From the NCBI RefSeq assembly GCF_900199185.1, contig NZ_OBMI01000003.1, forward strand, positions 434,001 through 498,000: DNA of 64,000 nt, read 5' to 3'. The notes below the pieces were generated by a model. That model had not been told where the DNA came from. It was given only the letters and a program-made list of their open reading frames with translations, and searched no databases. A program made the position numbers and the translations under genes. This DNA comes from Sphingomonas guangdongensis. GTDB lineage: Bacteria > Pseudomonadota > Alphaproteobacteria > Sphingomonadales > Sphingomonadaceae. Position 1 is the first letter of the stretch. The number at the start of each line of letters is the position of its first letter. This document shows, one piece after another, positions 1 to 8,293 of the stretch.

Positions 1-78
1 CTTGTGCCACAGGTTGTCGGGGGTCTCGCGCTTGGCGGCGAACGGGATCGCGTTGCGGACGCGGTCGAGCCAGCTCAT
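1..78 (-). CDS. accD: acetyl-CoA carboxylase carboxyltransferase subunit beta, N-terminus only
   Basis: Only the first 26 codons are in the window; the gene continues beyond position 1. The visible N-terminus (MSWLDRVRNAI, then FAAKRETPDNLWHK) matches the start of AccD, the zinc-ribbon beta subunit of the carboxyltransferase that makes malonyl-CoA for fatty acid synthesis. Its ATG overlaps the trpA stop in an ATGA, so translation is probably coupled to trpA. A trpA-accD junction is a familiar arrangement in alphaproteobacteria. The zinc-binding cysteines lie just outside the window, so the call rests on this short N-terminus and on context. Confidence 0.8.
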   Translation of the reverse strand, partial: MSWLDRVRNAIPFAAKRETPDNLWHK

Positions 79-875
79 GCTGCTTGGTCCTTGGTTGCGC
101 CGCGCACCGCGGCGGAAAGGGTTGCTACATAGGCGCGGACCGGCTCGGCGGCGGCTGCACCATGCTGCGCGACCAGATCGACGATTGCCGAGCCGACGAC
201 GACGCCGTCGGCGACGCGCGCGACCTCGGCGGCTTGTGCGGGCGTGCGGATGCCGAAGCCGACCGCGACGGGCAGGTCGGTCGACGCCTTCAGTCGCGCG
301 ACCGCGTCCGCGATCGACGCCTGTGCGGCCTGCTGCAAGCCGGTGATGCCGGCGACGGAGACGTAGTAGAGGAAGCCGCCTGCGCCCGCGAGCACCGCGG
401 GCAGGCGGCGCGCATCGGTGGTGGGCGTGGCGAGCCGGATCGATGCGACGCCGGCCCCGCGCAACGCGACGCCGAGCGCGTCGTCTTCCTCGGGCGGCAC
501 GTCGACGCAGATCACGCCGTCGACACCAGCTTCAGCGCAGGCGGTGGCGAACCAGTCGGGTCCGCGCCGCAGCATCGGATTGGCATAGCCCATCAGCACC
601 AGCGGCACGCTCGGATGCCGCGCTCGAAAGTCGCGTGCGAGCGCGAACACCTGCGCGGTGGTGATGCCCGCCGCCAGGCTGCGGATGTTCGCCGCCTGGA
701 TCGCGGGGCCGTCGGCCATCGGGTCGGTGAACGGCATCCCGAGTTCGATCACGTCGGCGCCGCCCGCGACCATCGCGTCGAGGATCGCTGGGGTGGCGGC
801 GACACTCGGATCGCCGGCGGTGACGAAGGTGACGAGCGCCGGCCCCCTGGTGAACGCCGCGGACAGCCGTGTCAT
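75..875 (-). CDS. trpA: tryptophan synthase alpha subunit
   Basis: TrpA cleaves indole-3-glycerol phosphate to indole and glyceraldehyde 3-phosphate and passes indole to TrpB through a tunnel; it is cytoplasmic. The 266-residue product has the expected TIM-barrel length. The catalytic pair is visible as E44 in VIELGMPFTD and D55 in MADGP. I start at the ATG reading MTRLSAAF because it overlaps the stop of the upstream small membrane gene in an ATGA; a start 7 codons further upstream would only add an alanine-rich tail inside that gene. It is third in a trpF-trpB-(64 aa ORF)-trpA-accD run in which every gene abuts or overlaps the next. Confidence 0.96.
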   Translation of the reverse strand: MTRLSAAFTRGPALVTFVTAGDPSVAATPAILDAMVAGGADVIELGMPFTDPMADGPAIQAANIRSLAAGITTAQVFALARDFRARHPSVPLVLMGYANPMLRRGPDWFATACAEAGVDGVICVDVPPEEDDALGVALRGAGVASIRLATPTTDARRLPAVLAGAGGFLYYVSVAGITGLQQAAQASIADAVARLKASTDLPVAVGFGIRTPAQAAEVARVADGVVVGSAIVDLVAQHGAAAAEPVRAYVATLSAAVRGATKDQAA

Positions 876-1066
876 CGCCGCAGCCGCCGGCGCCACTGGC
901 GCGACCAGACGATGGCGATGCTGACCAGGATGACCGCGACGAGTTCGCGCCAGGTGAAGGCCAGCACCCGCCCGTCCGGCATGATGCGGCTGATCACGAA
1001 GCCGAGCCCGACCAGGATCAGCACGAGCGCTGCGACCGACAGGATCGCCTTGATCGACTGCGGCAT
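872..1066 (-). CDS. 64-residue membrane protein coupled between trpB and trpA
   Basis: I do not recognise a named family. The 64-residue product has two hydrophobic segments (about residues 6-27 and 41-55) separated by a short loop (MPDGRVLAFTWR), and a strongly basic tail (RQWRRRLRR), so it is probably a two-pass inner-membrane protein with a cytoplasmic C-terminus. Its ATG shares one base with the trpB stop (TGATG) and its stop overlaps the trpA start (ATGA), so it is tightly coupled inside the tryptophan operon. Its GC-rich codon use resembles its neighbours. Physical separation of trpB and trpA by a membrane gene is unusual because the two products form one complex. Confidence 0.75.
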   Translation of the reverse strand: MPQSIKAILSVAALVLILVGLGFVISRIMPDGRVLAFTWRELVAVILVSIAIVWSRQWRRRLRR

Positions 1067-2301
1067 CAGATCGCGACTCCCAGCGCGTGGGCGACGGTGA
1101 AGATGTCCTTGTCGCCGCGTCCGCACAGGTTGGCGAGGATCACCTTGTCGCGCGGCATCGCCTTCGCGCGGGGCGCAACGGCGGCGATGGCGTGGCTCGG
1201 CTCCAGCGCAGGGATGATTCCCTCCGTCCGGCACAGCAGCTGGAATGCGTCGAGCGCCTCCGTGTCGGTGACGGCCGTGTACTCGACTCGACCGATCTCC
1301 TTCAGCCAGGCGTGCTCGGGGCCGATCCCCGGATAGTCGAGCCCCGCGGAAATCGAGTGCGCCTCCGTGATCTGCCCGTCGTCGTCCTGGAGCAGGTAGG
1401 TGCGGTTGCCGTGGAGCACGCCCGGCACGCCGCCGGCCAGGCTCGCGGCATGCTTGGCGTCCAGTCCTTCGCCAGCCGCCTCGACGCCGAGCATCGCGAC
1501 CTCGGCATCGTCGAGGAACGGGTGGAACAGCCCGATCGCGTTGGACCCGCCGCCGATCGCCGCGACCAGCACGTCCGGAAGCCGACCGGTGCGCGCCAGC
1601 ATCTGCGCGCGCGCCTCGCGCCCGATCACCGACTGGAAGTCGCGGACCAGCTCCGGATAGGGGTGCGGGCCGGCCGCGGTGCCGATGATGTAGAAGGTGT
1701 CGTGGACGTTCGCGACCCAGTCGCGCAGCGCCTCGTTCATCGCATCCTTCAGCGTACCCGCGCCGCTCGCGACGGGGCGGACCTCCGCACCCAGCAGCTT
1801 CATGCGGAACACGTTCGGCTGCTGCCGCTCGACGTCCTTCGCGCCCATGAAGATGGTGCAGGGCAGGCCGAAACGTGCGCAGACGGTCGCGGTCGCGACG
1901 CCGTGCTGGCCCGCACCCGTTTCCGCGATGATCCGGGTCTTGCCCATGCGGCGCGCGAGCAGGATCTGGCCGACGCAATTATTGATCTTGTGCGCGCCGG
2001 TGTGGTTGAGTTCGTCGCGCTTGAACCAGACCTCTGCGCCCATGCCCTCCGGCGCGGACGCCCGCAGCGCCTCCGTCAGCCGCTCGGCATAGTAGAGCGG
2101 GCTCGGACGGCCGACGTAATGTTCCAGGAGGTCGTCGAACTCGGCCGCGAACGCCGGATCGGCCTGCGCCGCGCGATACGCTTGCTCCAGCTCCAGGATG
2201 AGCGGCATCAGCGTCTCGGCGACGTAGCGTCCGCCGAACGCGCCGAAGTGGCCCCGCTCGTCTGGTTGGGCGCGATAGGAATTGAGTGCATTCATCGTCA
2301 T
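1066..2301 (-). CDS. trpB: tryptophan synthase beta subunit
   Basis: This PLP enzyme condenses indole with serine to form tryptophan. The 411-residue length is typical. The PLP lysine is K105 in HTGAHKINN, and the phosphate-binding glycine-rich loop GGGSNAIG lies near residue 240. The N-terminal [17 protein letters not shown] is the classic TrpB1 start and includes the region that contacts TrpA. The start at MTMNAL follows the trpF stop directly with no gap (TGA then ATG); an ATG two codons later is an alternative. It is followed by the small membrane gene and then trpA. Confidence 0.97.
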   Translation of the reverse strand: MTMNALNSYRAQPDERGHFGAFGGRYVAETLMPLILELEQAYRAAQADPAFAAEFDDLLEHYVGRPSPLYYAERLTEALRASAPEGMGAEVWFKRDELNHTGAHKINNCVGQILLARRMGKTRIIAETGAGQHGVATATVCARFGLPCTIFMGAKDVERQQPNVFRMKLLGAEVRPVASGAGTLKDAMNEALRDWVANVHDTFYIIGTAAGPHPYPELVRDFQSVIGREARAQMLARTGRLPDVLVAAIGGGSNAIGLFHPFLDDAEVAMLGVEAAGEGLDAKHAASLAGGVPGVLHGNRTYLLQDDDGQITEAHSISAGLDYPGIGPEHAWLKEIGRVEYTAVTDTEALDAFQLLCRTEGIIPALEPSHAIAAVAPRAKAMPRDKVILANLCGRGDKDIFTVAHALGVAI

Positions 2302-2940
2302 TCAGCCCGTTGCGGCAGCCGCTTGGAGGAAGGCGGCGACCTTGTCCACATCCTTGACCCCGGGTGCGCTTTCCACCCCGGATGACACGTCGACCAGCGG
2401 CGCCCCGGTGCGGGCGATCGCTTCCGCCACATTGGCCGGATCGAGTCCGCCGGAGAGGGCCCACGGCAGCGGGTGAACGAACCCGTCCAGCACTGCCCAG
2501 TCGAAGCGCAACCCCATTCCGCCGGGGAGCGCGGCGTCATCCGGCGTTTTCGCGTCGTAGAGCAGCCGATCGGCCGCGCCAACGTAGCCGCGCGCGGCCT
2601 GGAGGTCGGCGCGCACCTTGACGGGCACCGCCGCCCAGGTGTCGAGCTCCGTCAGCCGGCGCAAGTGCGCGACCTTGCCCGGTGCGGTCTTGTGGAGCTG
2701 GATCGTGGCGAGCCTACCCGCCTGCGCCGCCTGCTCGACCAGCTGCTCGTCCGGGTCGACGAACACGCCGACAATGCCGACGTGGGAGGGCACCCGTGCT
2801 GCAAGCGCCGCCGCGCAATCCCAATCGACATGGCGCGGGCTGGGCGGGAAGAAGACCAGCCCGACGTGCGACGCGCCGCCGCGCACCGCCGCGTCGACTG
2901 CCGCTTCGCTGGTCACGCCACAAATCTTAACCGCTGCCAT
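2302..2940 (-). CDS. trpF: phosphoribosylanthranilate isomerase
   Basis: TrpF catalyses the Amadori rearrangement of phosphoribosylanthranilate to CdRP, the step before indole-glycerol phosphate synthase. The 212-residue product begins MAAVKICGVT with the catalytic cysteine C7, and a conserved aspartate lies in LLYDAKTP. The C-terminal ALSGGLDPANV and VDVSSGVE are phosphate-binding motifs of the family. The start was set at the MAAVKICG methionine; upstream codons lack family similarity. It is the first gene of this trp run and is divergent from the small membrane gene at 3007. No trp leader peptide or attenuator was evident in the 66-bp divergent gap. Confidence 0.95.
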   Translation of the reverse strand: MAAVKICGVTSEAAVDAAVRGGASHVGLVFFPPSPRHVDWDCAAALAARVPSHVGIVGVFVDPDEQLVEQAAQAGRLATIQLHKTAPGKVAHLRRLTELDTWAAVPVKVRADLQAARGYVGAADRLLYDAKTPDDAALPGGMGLRFDWAVLDGFVHPLPWALSGGLDPANVAEAIARTGAPLVDVSSGVESAPGVKDVDKVAAFLQAAAATG

Positions 2941-3006
2941 GCGATCGTCGCCTACCGACGATTGCGTGCGGGCGAAAGGGCGGCGGTGAGAAGCGGACGC
3001 AGGCAG

Positions 3007-3381
3007 ATGAGGTTCGGCGAAGCACCGGTCAGCGGCGCGGAACGCTGGGCGATCGGCCATCTGATCGGCTGGCGGATCCTGGCGACGGCCGCGATCGGGC
3101 TGATCGCCTCGCGCGCGATCCTCGGCTGGCTCCACGTGCAAGGCATCTATGGGGTCGCCGCGCATGTCGCGACCTTCCTCGTCATGAACGCGCTGTTCTT
3201 CGGCGTCTGCGCCAAGGCATGGTTCCGGGCCGAGCTGCCGATCGCGCCCGCCGGCTGGCGCGAGGGGCCGCGAGCGCGCATCGCGGTCGCGCTGCTGATC
3301 GTGAAGGCGAGCCTGTGGGCGCTGCTGCCGCTCGAAGTGCAGCTCTTCATCTCGTTTCTGATCGCGGCCGCACGCCTCTAA
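3007..3381 (+). CDS. uncharacterised small integral membrane protein
   Basis: No family is recognised. The 124-residue product is largely hydrophobic, with candidate membrane segments near residues 17-42 (HLIGWRILATAAIGLIASRA), 50-72 and 92-121, joined by a short basic loop (PAGWREGPRARIA). The ATG at 3007 is preceded by a purine-rich stretch; an upstream GTG is possible. It stands alone on the plus strand, divergent from trpF and convergent with the acetyltransferase gene, whose stop is 8 bp away. Together with that gene it separates pyrF from the trp genes. Confidence 0.6.
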   Translation: MRFGEAPVSGAERWAIGHLIGWRILATAAIGLIASRAILGWLHVQGIYGVAAHVATFLVMNALFFGVCAKAWFRAELPIAPAGWREGPRARIAVALLIVKASLWALLPLEVQLFISFLIAAARL

Positions 3382-3389
3382 GGCCGTGG

Positions 3390-3914
3390 CTAGCGGAGCG
3401 CTTTCTCCAGCACCACCATCTCGAGCGGCGGGTCGAGCGGGATTGGGAACGCGCGCCGCTCGCCAGTGAGTTGGTAGCCGCGACGCTCGTAATAGGCGAT
3501 CAGTTCCGTGCGGACGTCGATCACCGTCATCTCGATCCGCTCGGCGCCGAAGCTGGCGGCGGCCAGCGCCTCACCCTCGTCGAGGAGCAGCCGGCCGATC
3601 CCCGCCGCCTGATGCGCCGGATCGACGCAGAGCAGCCCGAGGTACGCGCGGTCATCACTCAAATCCGTGACCTGAACGCAGCCGATCAGCCGATCCTCCG
3701 TTTCGACGACGAGCAGCCTCGCGGCCTCGTCTTCGAGAATGGTTTCCAGCGTCGCAAGATCGATCCGTGCGCCCTCGATCAGGTCGGCCTCGTGGGTCCA
3801 GCCGCCGCGCGCCGCCTCGCCGCGGTACGCACGTTCAATCACGAGGTGGAGGTCGGGCAGGTCCTCCGCCTCAGCCAGGCGGATGCAGTATTCGGTGTCG
3901 TCCACCCGCCTCAC
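3390..3914 (-). CDS. GNAT-family N-acetyltransferase
   Basis: This is a 174-residue single-domain GNAT protein, which would transfer an acetyl group from acetyl-CoA to an amine. The acetyl-CoA pyrophosphate loop is visible as HQAAGIGRLLLDEGE (Q/RxxGxG/A) at about residues 100-114, preceded by the beta-4 strand LGLLCVDP. The C-terminal YYERRGYQLTGERR is the usual GNAT beta-6/7 region. The substrate cannot be told from sequence. The annotated start is a GTG, and a second GTG three codons later is equally possible. It lies downstream of pyrF on the same strand with a gap of about 50 bp. Confidence 0.82.
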   Translation of the reverse strand: MRRVDDTEYCIRLAEAEDLPDLHLVIERAYRGEAARGGWTHEADLIEGARIDLATLETILEDEAARLLVVETEDRLIGCVQVTDLSDDRAYLGLLCVDPAHQAAGIGRLLLDEGEALAAASFGAERIEMTVIDVRTELIAYYERRGYQLTGERRAFPIPLDPPLEMVVLEKALR

Positions 3915-3965
3915 ATAGCGCAGGTCAGGCGGGGAACAAGCCGGGCACGACGCCGCGGGCCCCGA

Positions 3966-4640
3966 TCAGAGCGTCGCCTCGATCGCCCGGGCGGCGGCGT
4001 CCGGATCGTCGGCCTGGGTGATCGGACGCCCGATCACCAGGATCGATGCGCCCGCGTCGAGCGCCGCGCGCGGCGTCACCACACGCTTCTGATCGCCGAC
4101 GTGGCCGTTCGCCGGCCGCACGCCCGGCACCACGAAGAAGCCATCCCGCCACGTCCTGCGCGCGGCGGCGACCTCCTCGCCCGAGCAGACGATGCCGTCG
4201 ATCCCCGCCGACCGGGCGAGCTCGGTCAGGCGGACGACCTGCTCGTGCGGGTCCGGTGCCAGCCCGATGGAGGACAGGTCCTGCGCGTCGAGGCTGGTCA
4301 GCATCGTCACCGCGACCACCTTGGTGCCCTCTGGTGCTGCCGCCTTGGCGTCCTCCAGCATCGCGCGACCGCCGGTGGCATGAACGGTCAGGATCGCGGG
4401 TTCGAGCGGGCGCAGCGCCTGGATCGCCTTGGCGACCGTGTTCGGAATGTCGTGGAACTTGAGGTCGAGGAAGACCGGCAGGCCGACCTCCGCCATCTCG
4501 CGCACCCCGGCGCGACCGTTCGCCATGAAGAATTCCAGGCCCAGCTTGATGCCCCCGACATGGTGGCGAACCCGGGTCGCAAGCGTCTTCGCGCGGGCGA
4601 GGTCCGGCGTGTCGAGTGCAACGTAGACGCGCGTCGTCAC
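3966..4640 (-). CDS. pyrF: orotidine 5'-phosphate decarboxylase
   Basis: PyrF decarboxylates OMP to UMP, the last step of de novo pyrimidine synthesis. The 224-residue product carries the signature DLKFHDIPNT with catalytic D59, K61 and D64, and the phosphate-binding VPGVRP and VIGRPI motifs. The GTG start overlaps the stop of the upstream LapA-domain gene in a GTGA, the same coupling style used throughout the window. Adjacency of lapA and pyrF is also seen in enterobacteria, where lapAB precedes pyrF. Confidence 0.95.
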   Translation of the reverse strand: MTTRVYVALDTPDLARAKTLATRVRHHVGGIKLGLEFFMANGRAGVREMAEVGLPVFLDLKFHDIPNTVAKAIQALRPLEPAILTVHATGGRAMLEDAKAAAPEGTKVVAVTMLTSLDAQDLSSIGLAPDPHEQVVRLTELARSAGIDGIVCSGEEVAAARRTWRDGFFVVPGVRPANGHVGDQKRVVTPRAALDAGASILVIGRPITQADDPDAAARAIEATL

Positions 4641-4999
4641 GGCCGGGGATCGTCGATCAGCGGCGGCGCCGCCGAAGGCGGCGGCAACGGTGCGCCATCC
4701 GCGGGCCACACGGTGCCGGTCGATGGAGTCGGGGGAGGGGTGGCAACGGCGAGGCGCAGGTCCTGCACCGCGCGCTCGCTCGACTGCAGCCGCTGCTTCA
4801 ATCGCCAGCGCACCGCCTGATGCCAGAAATAGGTCGGGAGCAGCCCGGCGAGGAAGCAGATCAGCAGCAGCAGCGGCAGGTTGATGTCGATCAGCAGCCC
4901 GCCCCACAGGCGGACCGAGACCACGTCCCAGTTGTTGAACGCGAAGCCCACCGCGAGCGCCACGGTGAACACGACCAGCAAGGTCTTCAGGAACTGCAT
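4637..4999 (-). CDS. lapA: LapA-domain (DUF1049) inner-membrane protein
   Basis: The 120-residue product has two membrane segments (about residues 4-22 and 41-58) flanking the FNNWDVVSVRLWGG strand typical of LapA (lipopolysaccharide assembly protein A). A basic, probably helical segment follows (WRLKQRLQSSERAVQDLR), then a proline-rich tail. In E. coli LapA works with LapB and FtsH to tune LpxC levels; no lapB is present here, so that role is not established. The ATG at 4999 precedes the first membrane helix directly. Its stop overlaps the pyrF GTG. Confidence 0.8.
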   Translation of the reverse strand: MQFLKTLLVVFTVALAVGFAFNNWDVVSVRLWGGLLIDINLPLLLLICFLAGLLPTYFWHQAVRWRLKQRLQSSERAVQDLRLAVATPPPTPSTGTVWPADGAPLPPPSAAPPLIDDPRP

Positions 5000-5045
5000 G
5001 GGGGCAGCTTATGCAGTTCGGGCGGCCTTGGCCACCCCGGCCCGG

Positions 5046-7328
5046 TCAGCCGAGCTCGGCGCGCAGCTGATCGAACAGGCCCGAGACGGCCGTGAGCCGT
5101 TCCTCCTCCGCATCAAGGATCGCGAGGAAGGCCAGCCGCTTGATCGCGGCGACCCGGCCCGGCTTCAGCCGGCTGCCCGACGGCATGGTCGACACCACGA
5201 CGTCGATCAGCCGGTCGGCACCGTGCAGCCGTCCCCAAAGATAGTCGTTCTCACGGTAGGCGCGGCTGAAGAATGCCCCGAAATTGTGGAACTTCGTGCC
5301 CTTGAGGGTGGCCGCCGCGCCACCGGCGCGGATCGCGGTAGCGTCGTCGGGCGAGATGCGGTCGACCTTGACCGGATCGAATTCGTCCAGGCCCTCGCCC
5401 TGCAGCACCGGCAAGGTCGCGATGTCGAAATAAGGAAAGCCCAGATAGGCCAGCAGCAGCGGCCGGCGAAGCTCGCGCGGCAGCTGCGAGAGGGCGGCGG
5501 AGAGGCGGGCGTCGACCTGCGTATCGATCGCGGGCAGGTCGGTTGCGGTCGCTAGTCTCGCGAGCAGCGGGGCGGCGTCGTTGCCGAACTCGCGGATGGC
5601 GGGACGCAGGTCGTGCAGACGGTCGGGGCGCTGCAGCTCCAGATAGTCGGCAAGCGAGGCGTAGATCGCCTCCCGCGCCGGTGCGAGCGCCGCCTCGTTC
5701 ACGCCCTCGTCCATCTCCGACAATCGTCGTGCGAGCAGGCGCAGGCGCCGGATGCGGAACGGCAGGTCGTGATCGCGCAGGAACGCGATCATGTCGGACT
5801 TGGGCGACTTCTCGGCCGCTGCCTCGGCGGTGATGCCCTGCCGTGCCAGCGTGTCCGTGATGCAGCGGTTGAGCCGGCGGCGGTGCTCCGCGTTGCTCTC
5901 CCCGACGGCGTGCTGGAGCAGGCGGACGATCTCGCTCACCACATCTACCAGCTTCAGGCGGGCGTAGGCGGAATAGGCGAAGCCCGCGTCGCGTGCGGCG
6001 GCGATCTGCGCGCGGCGGCGCCAGGCGGAGAGGCGCGCCGGTGTCGGATAGTCGAGGAAGAGGGTGTAGCCGAACTGGCGGACGACGTGCTCCTCCACCT
6101 CGTCGCGCAGCCCGGCCAGCATCGCGCGGAGCCGCTCGATCCGCTCGGTGCGCGCCTCGATCGCCTCCAGATTGTCACGGATCGGCTGCGCACGCGGCAG
6201 CTCGGAGACCGCGCCGATGATGGTCTGGAGAAATCCAGGTGCCTCCGCTTTCGCGACGCCCAGGTTGAAGTGGTAGCCGGGGACCGGATCGATGTAGACG
6301 AAGCGCCGGTCGATCTGGCGCTTGGCGGGGCGATCGCGGAGTGCATCCAGCGCCGGGCGGAACGGCGCGTTGGCGAGCACCGATCCGTCGATCAGCACCG
6401 CGTCCTGCGCCCCGTTGATCGCCGCGTGACGCGGCAGCACCCGGGCGAGAAACGGGTCGCGGGTCGGCCAGGTGGTCCCGCGTTCCGCCACCACCTCGTC
6501 GATCTCGCCGAGGGTGACGGGCGGGAATGCACCGGGGAAGCTGGAGGTGGCGCGCGCGGCGAGCGCCAGCTCGACCGGCTCGCCGATGTTGGCCGGCCCG
6601 CCGCCCGCGTCCCGAAAGGGAAAGATCAGGCGATGCTCGGTCTCGACCACCTCATCTGGCGAGTGGAGCCGCAGCCGCTCCGGATGGCCGCGGAAGTCGG
6701 TCACCGTCACGAAAAGGTCGAGCGGCTGGCCCGGCGGAAGCAGCCGCTCGCCCGAGGGCTCGCGCGCCATCGCATCGATCGCGTCCAGGACCATGTGGGT
6801 CAGCCGCTTGCCCCCGAACGGCGGCTCGAACCAGCGCGAGCGTACGAACCGGCGCAGCTTGCGACCGACCTCCTCGCGGGTGTCGGCATCGACCGACGGG
6901 TCGGTGTTGCCGCGGTCGGCGAGCAGCCACGCGAGCGGCGTCGCCCACAGCTTGGAAAAACGGTCCGGCGCCGCATCGGGGGAGAGCAAAGCCTCGATAT
7001 CGGCATAGTCGAGCCACAGCCGGGTCAGCGGCTCGAGCGACTGGCCGCTCGCGATCGCCTGGGCCAGGAAGATGCCGTTGATCCCGCCCGCGCTCGCGCC
7101 CGCGATGATGTCGACCAGCACCCGCACGCGGGTGTTGCTCGCTTCCGCAATCTCGCCGAGCAGCAGTTCGTATACTGCCTCCGTGCCGCCGGTGCTCGGA
7201 TCGCTCTCGTGGAACGCACGGGACGCGCGGGCGAGGCGCCAGATTTCTCCGGTGATCCCGTGCATGTAGACGGCCAAGCTGATCCCGCCGTAGCAGACGA
7301 GCGCCAACCGCAGTTCCTTGTCGCGCAC
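5046..7328 (-). CDS. patatin-like phospholipase family protein (DUF3376-type, 760 aa)
   Basis: This is a large patatin-like protein. The N-terminal lipase domain carries the nucleophile motif GASAGG with S79, preceded by an oxyanion-type stretch CYGGISLAVYMHG. The catalytic aspartate is probably in IDGSVLANAPF near residue 315. Only about the first 350 residues resemble patatin; the remaining 400, containing several predicted helical stretches, fit the DUF3376 C-terminal extension found in actinobacterial and alphaproteobacterial homologues. No signal peptide is seen, so a cytoplasmic or membrane-peripheral lipid acyl hydrolase is likely. The downstream EEP gene ends 6 bp from its start on the same strand. 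Confidence 0.85.
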   Translation of the reverse strand: MRDKELRLALVCYGGISLAVYMHGITGEIWRLARASRAFHESDPSTGGTEAVYELLLGEIAEASNTRVRVLVDIIAGASAGGINGIFLAQAIASGQSLEPLTRLWLDYADIEALLSPDAAPDRFSKLWATPLAWLLADRGNTDPSVDADTREEVGRKLRRFVRSRWFEPPFGGKRLTHMVLDAIDAMAREPSGERLLPPGQPLDLFVTVTDFRGHPERLRLHSPDEVVETEHRLIFPFRDAGGGPANIGEPVELALAARATSSFPGAFPPVTLGEIDEVVAERGTTWPTRDPFLARVLPRHAAINGAQDAVLIDGSVLANAPFRPALDALRDRPAKRQIDRRFVYIDPVPGYHFNLGVAKAEAPGFLQTIIGAVSELPRAQPIRDNLEAIEARTERIERLRAMLAGLRDEVEEHVVRQFGYTLFLDYPTPARLSAWRRRAQIAAARDAGFAYSAYARLKLVDVVSEIVRLLQHAVGESNAEHRRRLNRCITDTLARQGITAEAAAEKSPKSDMIAFLRDHDLPFRIRRLRLLARRLSEMDEGVNEAALAPAREAIYASLADYLELQRPDRLHDLRPAIREFGNDAAPLLARLATATDLPAIDTQVDARLSAALSQLPRELRRPLLLAYLGFPYFDIATLPVLQGEGLDEFDPVKVDRISPDDATAIRAGGAAATLKGTKFHNFGAFFSRAYRENDYLWGRLHGADRLIDVVVSTMPSGSRLKPGRVAAIKRLAFLAILDAEEERLTAVSGLFDQLRAELG

Positions 7329-7334
7329 GCCCGC

Positions 7335-8048
7335 TCAGCCAATCTCGAGCGTCGCCCAGACGGGCAGGTGGTCGGATGCGGTGCGCGCGGCCAGGCTGGC
7401 GTGAACGCCGCAGGCGACGATCCGGCACTCGCGCGACACCAGGATGCGGTCGAGCCGGGCAATCGGGCGACGGGCGTGAAAGCTGGGACCGGTCTCCGCA
7501 CTCGTGAAGTCGCGGCAGAAATCGCGCAGGCAGCCGCCCTGCCGGCTCCACTCGTTGAGATCGCCCATCATCACGGTCGGGTAGGCGTCGGCAGCGGAGG
7601 CGACATGGTGCAGGATTGCGCCCGCCTGTCGCCGCCGCCACAGCCCGGACAGATCAAGGTGCATACCCAGCACGCGCAGCATGATGCCACGAACGCGGAC
7701 GTCGGCCATCACCGCGCCGCGCGGCTCCAGCGCGGGAAGGTGGATCGGCTCGCGATCGACGATCAGCGCATCCTTGCGCACCAGGAGCGCATTGCCGTGC
7801 CAGCCCATGCTGTGCGCCCGCACGCCGAACGGCACCGCCTTCCAAGGCGAGTGTTCCTCCAGCAGGTGGAGCGGAATGACGCCCGCGCGCGCACCGAATC
7901 GTCGATCCGCCTCCTGGAGCGCGATCACATCCGCGTCGATCTCGCGCAGCACCTCCAGCGTCCGCTCGGGACGGCGACGACGATCGGTGCCGATCGCCTT
8001 TCGCATGTTGTAGCTCGCGACGGTGATCCGCCGGCCGGGGTCGCTCAT
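7335..8048 (-). CDS. endonuclease/exonuclease/phosphatase (EEP) family hydrolase
   Basis: The 237-residue product begins MSDPGRRITVASYNMRKAIG and has the EEP fold signatures: LQEADRRFG (metal-binding Glu), GMHLDLS, MGDLNEW (Asp and Asn), and C-terminal SDHLPVWATL with the catalytic histidine at about residue 227. EEP members include DNA endonucleases, sphingomyelinases and inositol phosphatases; the small size and lack of a signal peptide do not settle which. It lies directly upstream of the patatin-like gene on the same strand, with a 6-bp gap, which would fit a joint role in lipid or phosphodiester turnover, but this is inference. Confidence 0.85.
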   Translation of the reverse strand: MSDPGRRITVASYNMRKAIGTDRRRRPERTLEVLREIDADVIALQEADRRFGARAGVIPLHLLEEHSPWKAVPFGVRAHSMGWHGNALLVRKDALIVDREPIHLPALEPRGAVMADVRVRGIMLRVLGMHLDLSGLWRRRQAGAILHHVASAADAYPTVMMGDLNEWSRQGGCLRDFCRDFTSAETGPSFHARRPIARLDRILVSRECRIVACGVHASLAARTASDHLPVWATLEIG

Positions 8049-8059
8049 CCGACGCAGTA

Positions 8060-8242
8060 TCAGCCGGGCGGGGGCGTTTGTCGACGTGCCTCTCTGGCGG
8101 CCGCGACCAGGCTGGCGGCGGTCGCCTCCGCCGAGTCCGGAGTCATGGTGACGGCAAGCCCGTTTGGCCCGTCGAGCATCACGGTACCCTGTTCGGCGGT
8201 TGCCACGCCGCCGCCTTTCACCGGGACCGGTTGGTTGATCAT
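8060..8242 (-). CDS. 60-residue conserved-type hypothetical protein
   Basis: No family is recognised. The product (MINQPVPVKGGG start) is soluble, rich in Ala, Val and Thr, with a short beta-like core (GTVMLDGPNGLAVTMTP) followed by an alanine-rich helix (AEATAASLVAAAREAR). I chose the ATG at 8242 because GGAG lies 6 nt upstream; a GTG four codons earlier would place the start on top of that site. It sits just upstream of the EEP gene on the same strand with an 11-bp gap and may be cotranscribed with it. Confidence 0.6.
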   Translation of the reverse strand: MINQPVPVKGGGVATAEQGTVMLDGPNGLAVTMTPDSAEATAASLVAAAREARRQTPPPG

Positions 8243-8293
8243 ACAAGACTCCACGCCACGTGAAGCGTCGAACGGATTGCCCGCCGTGTGGTT

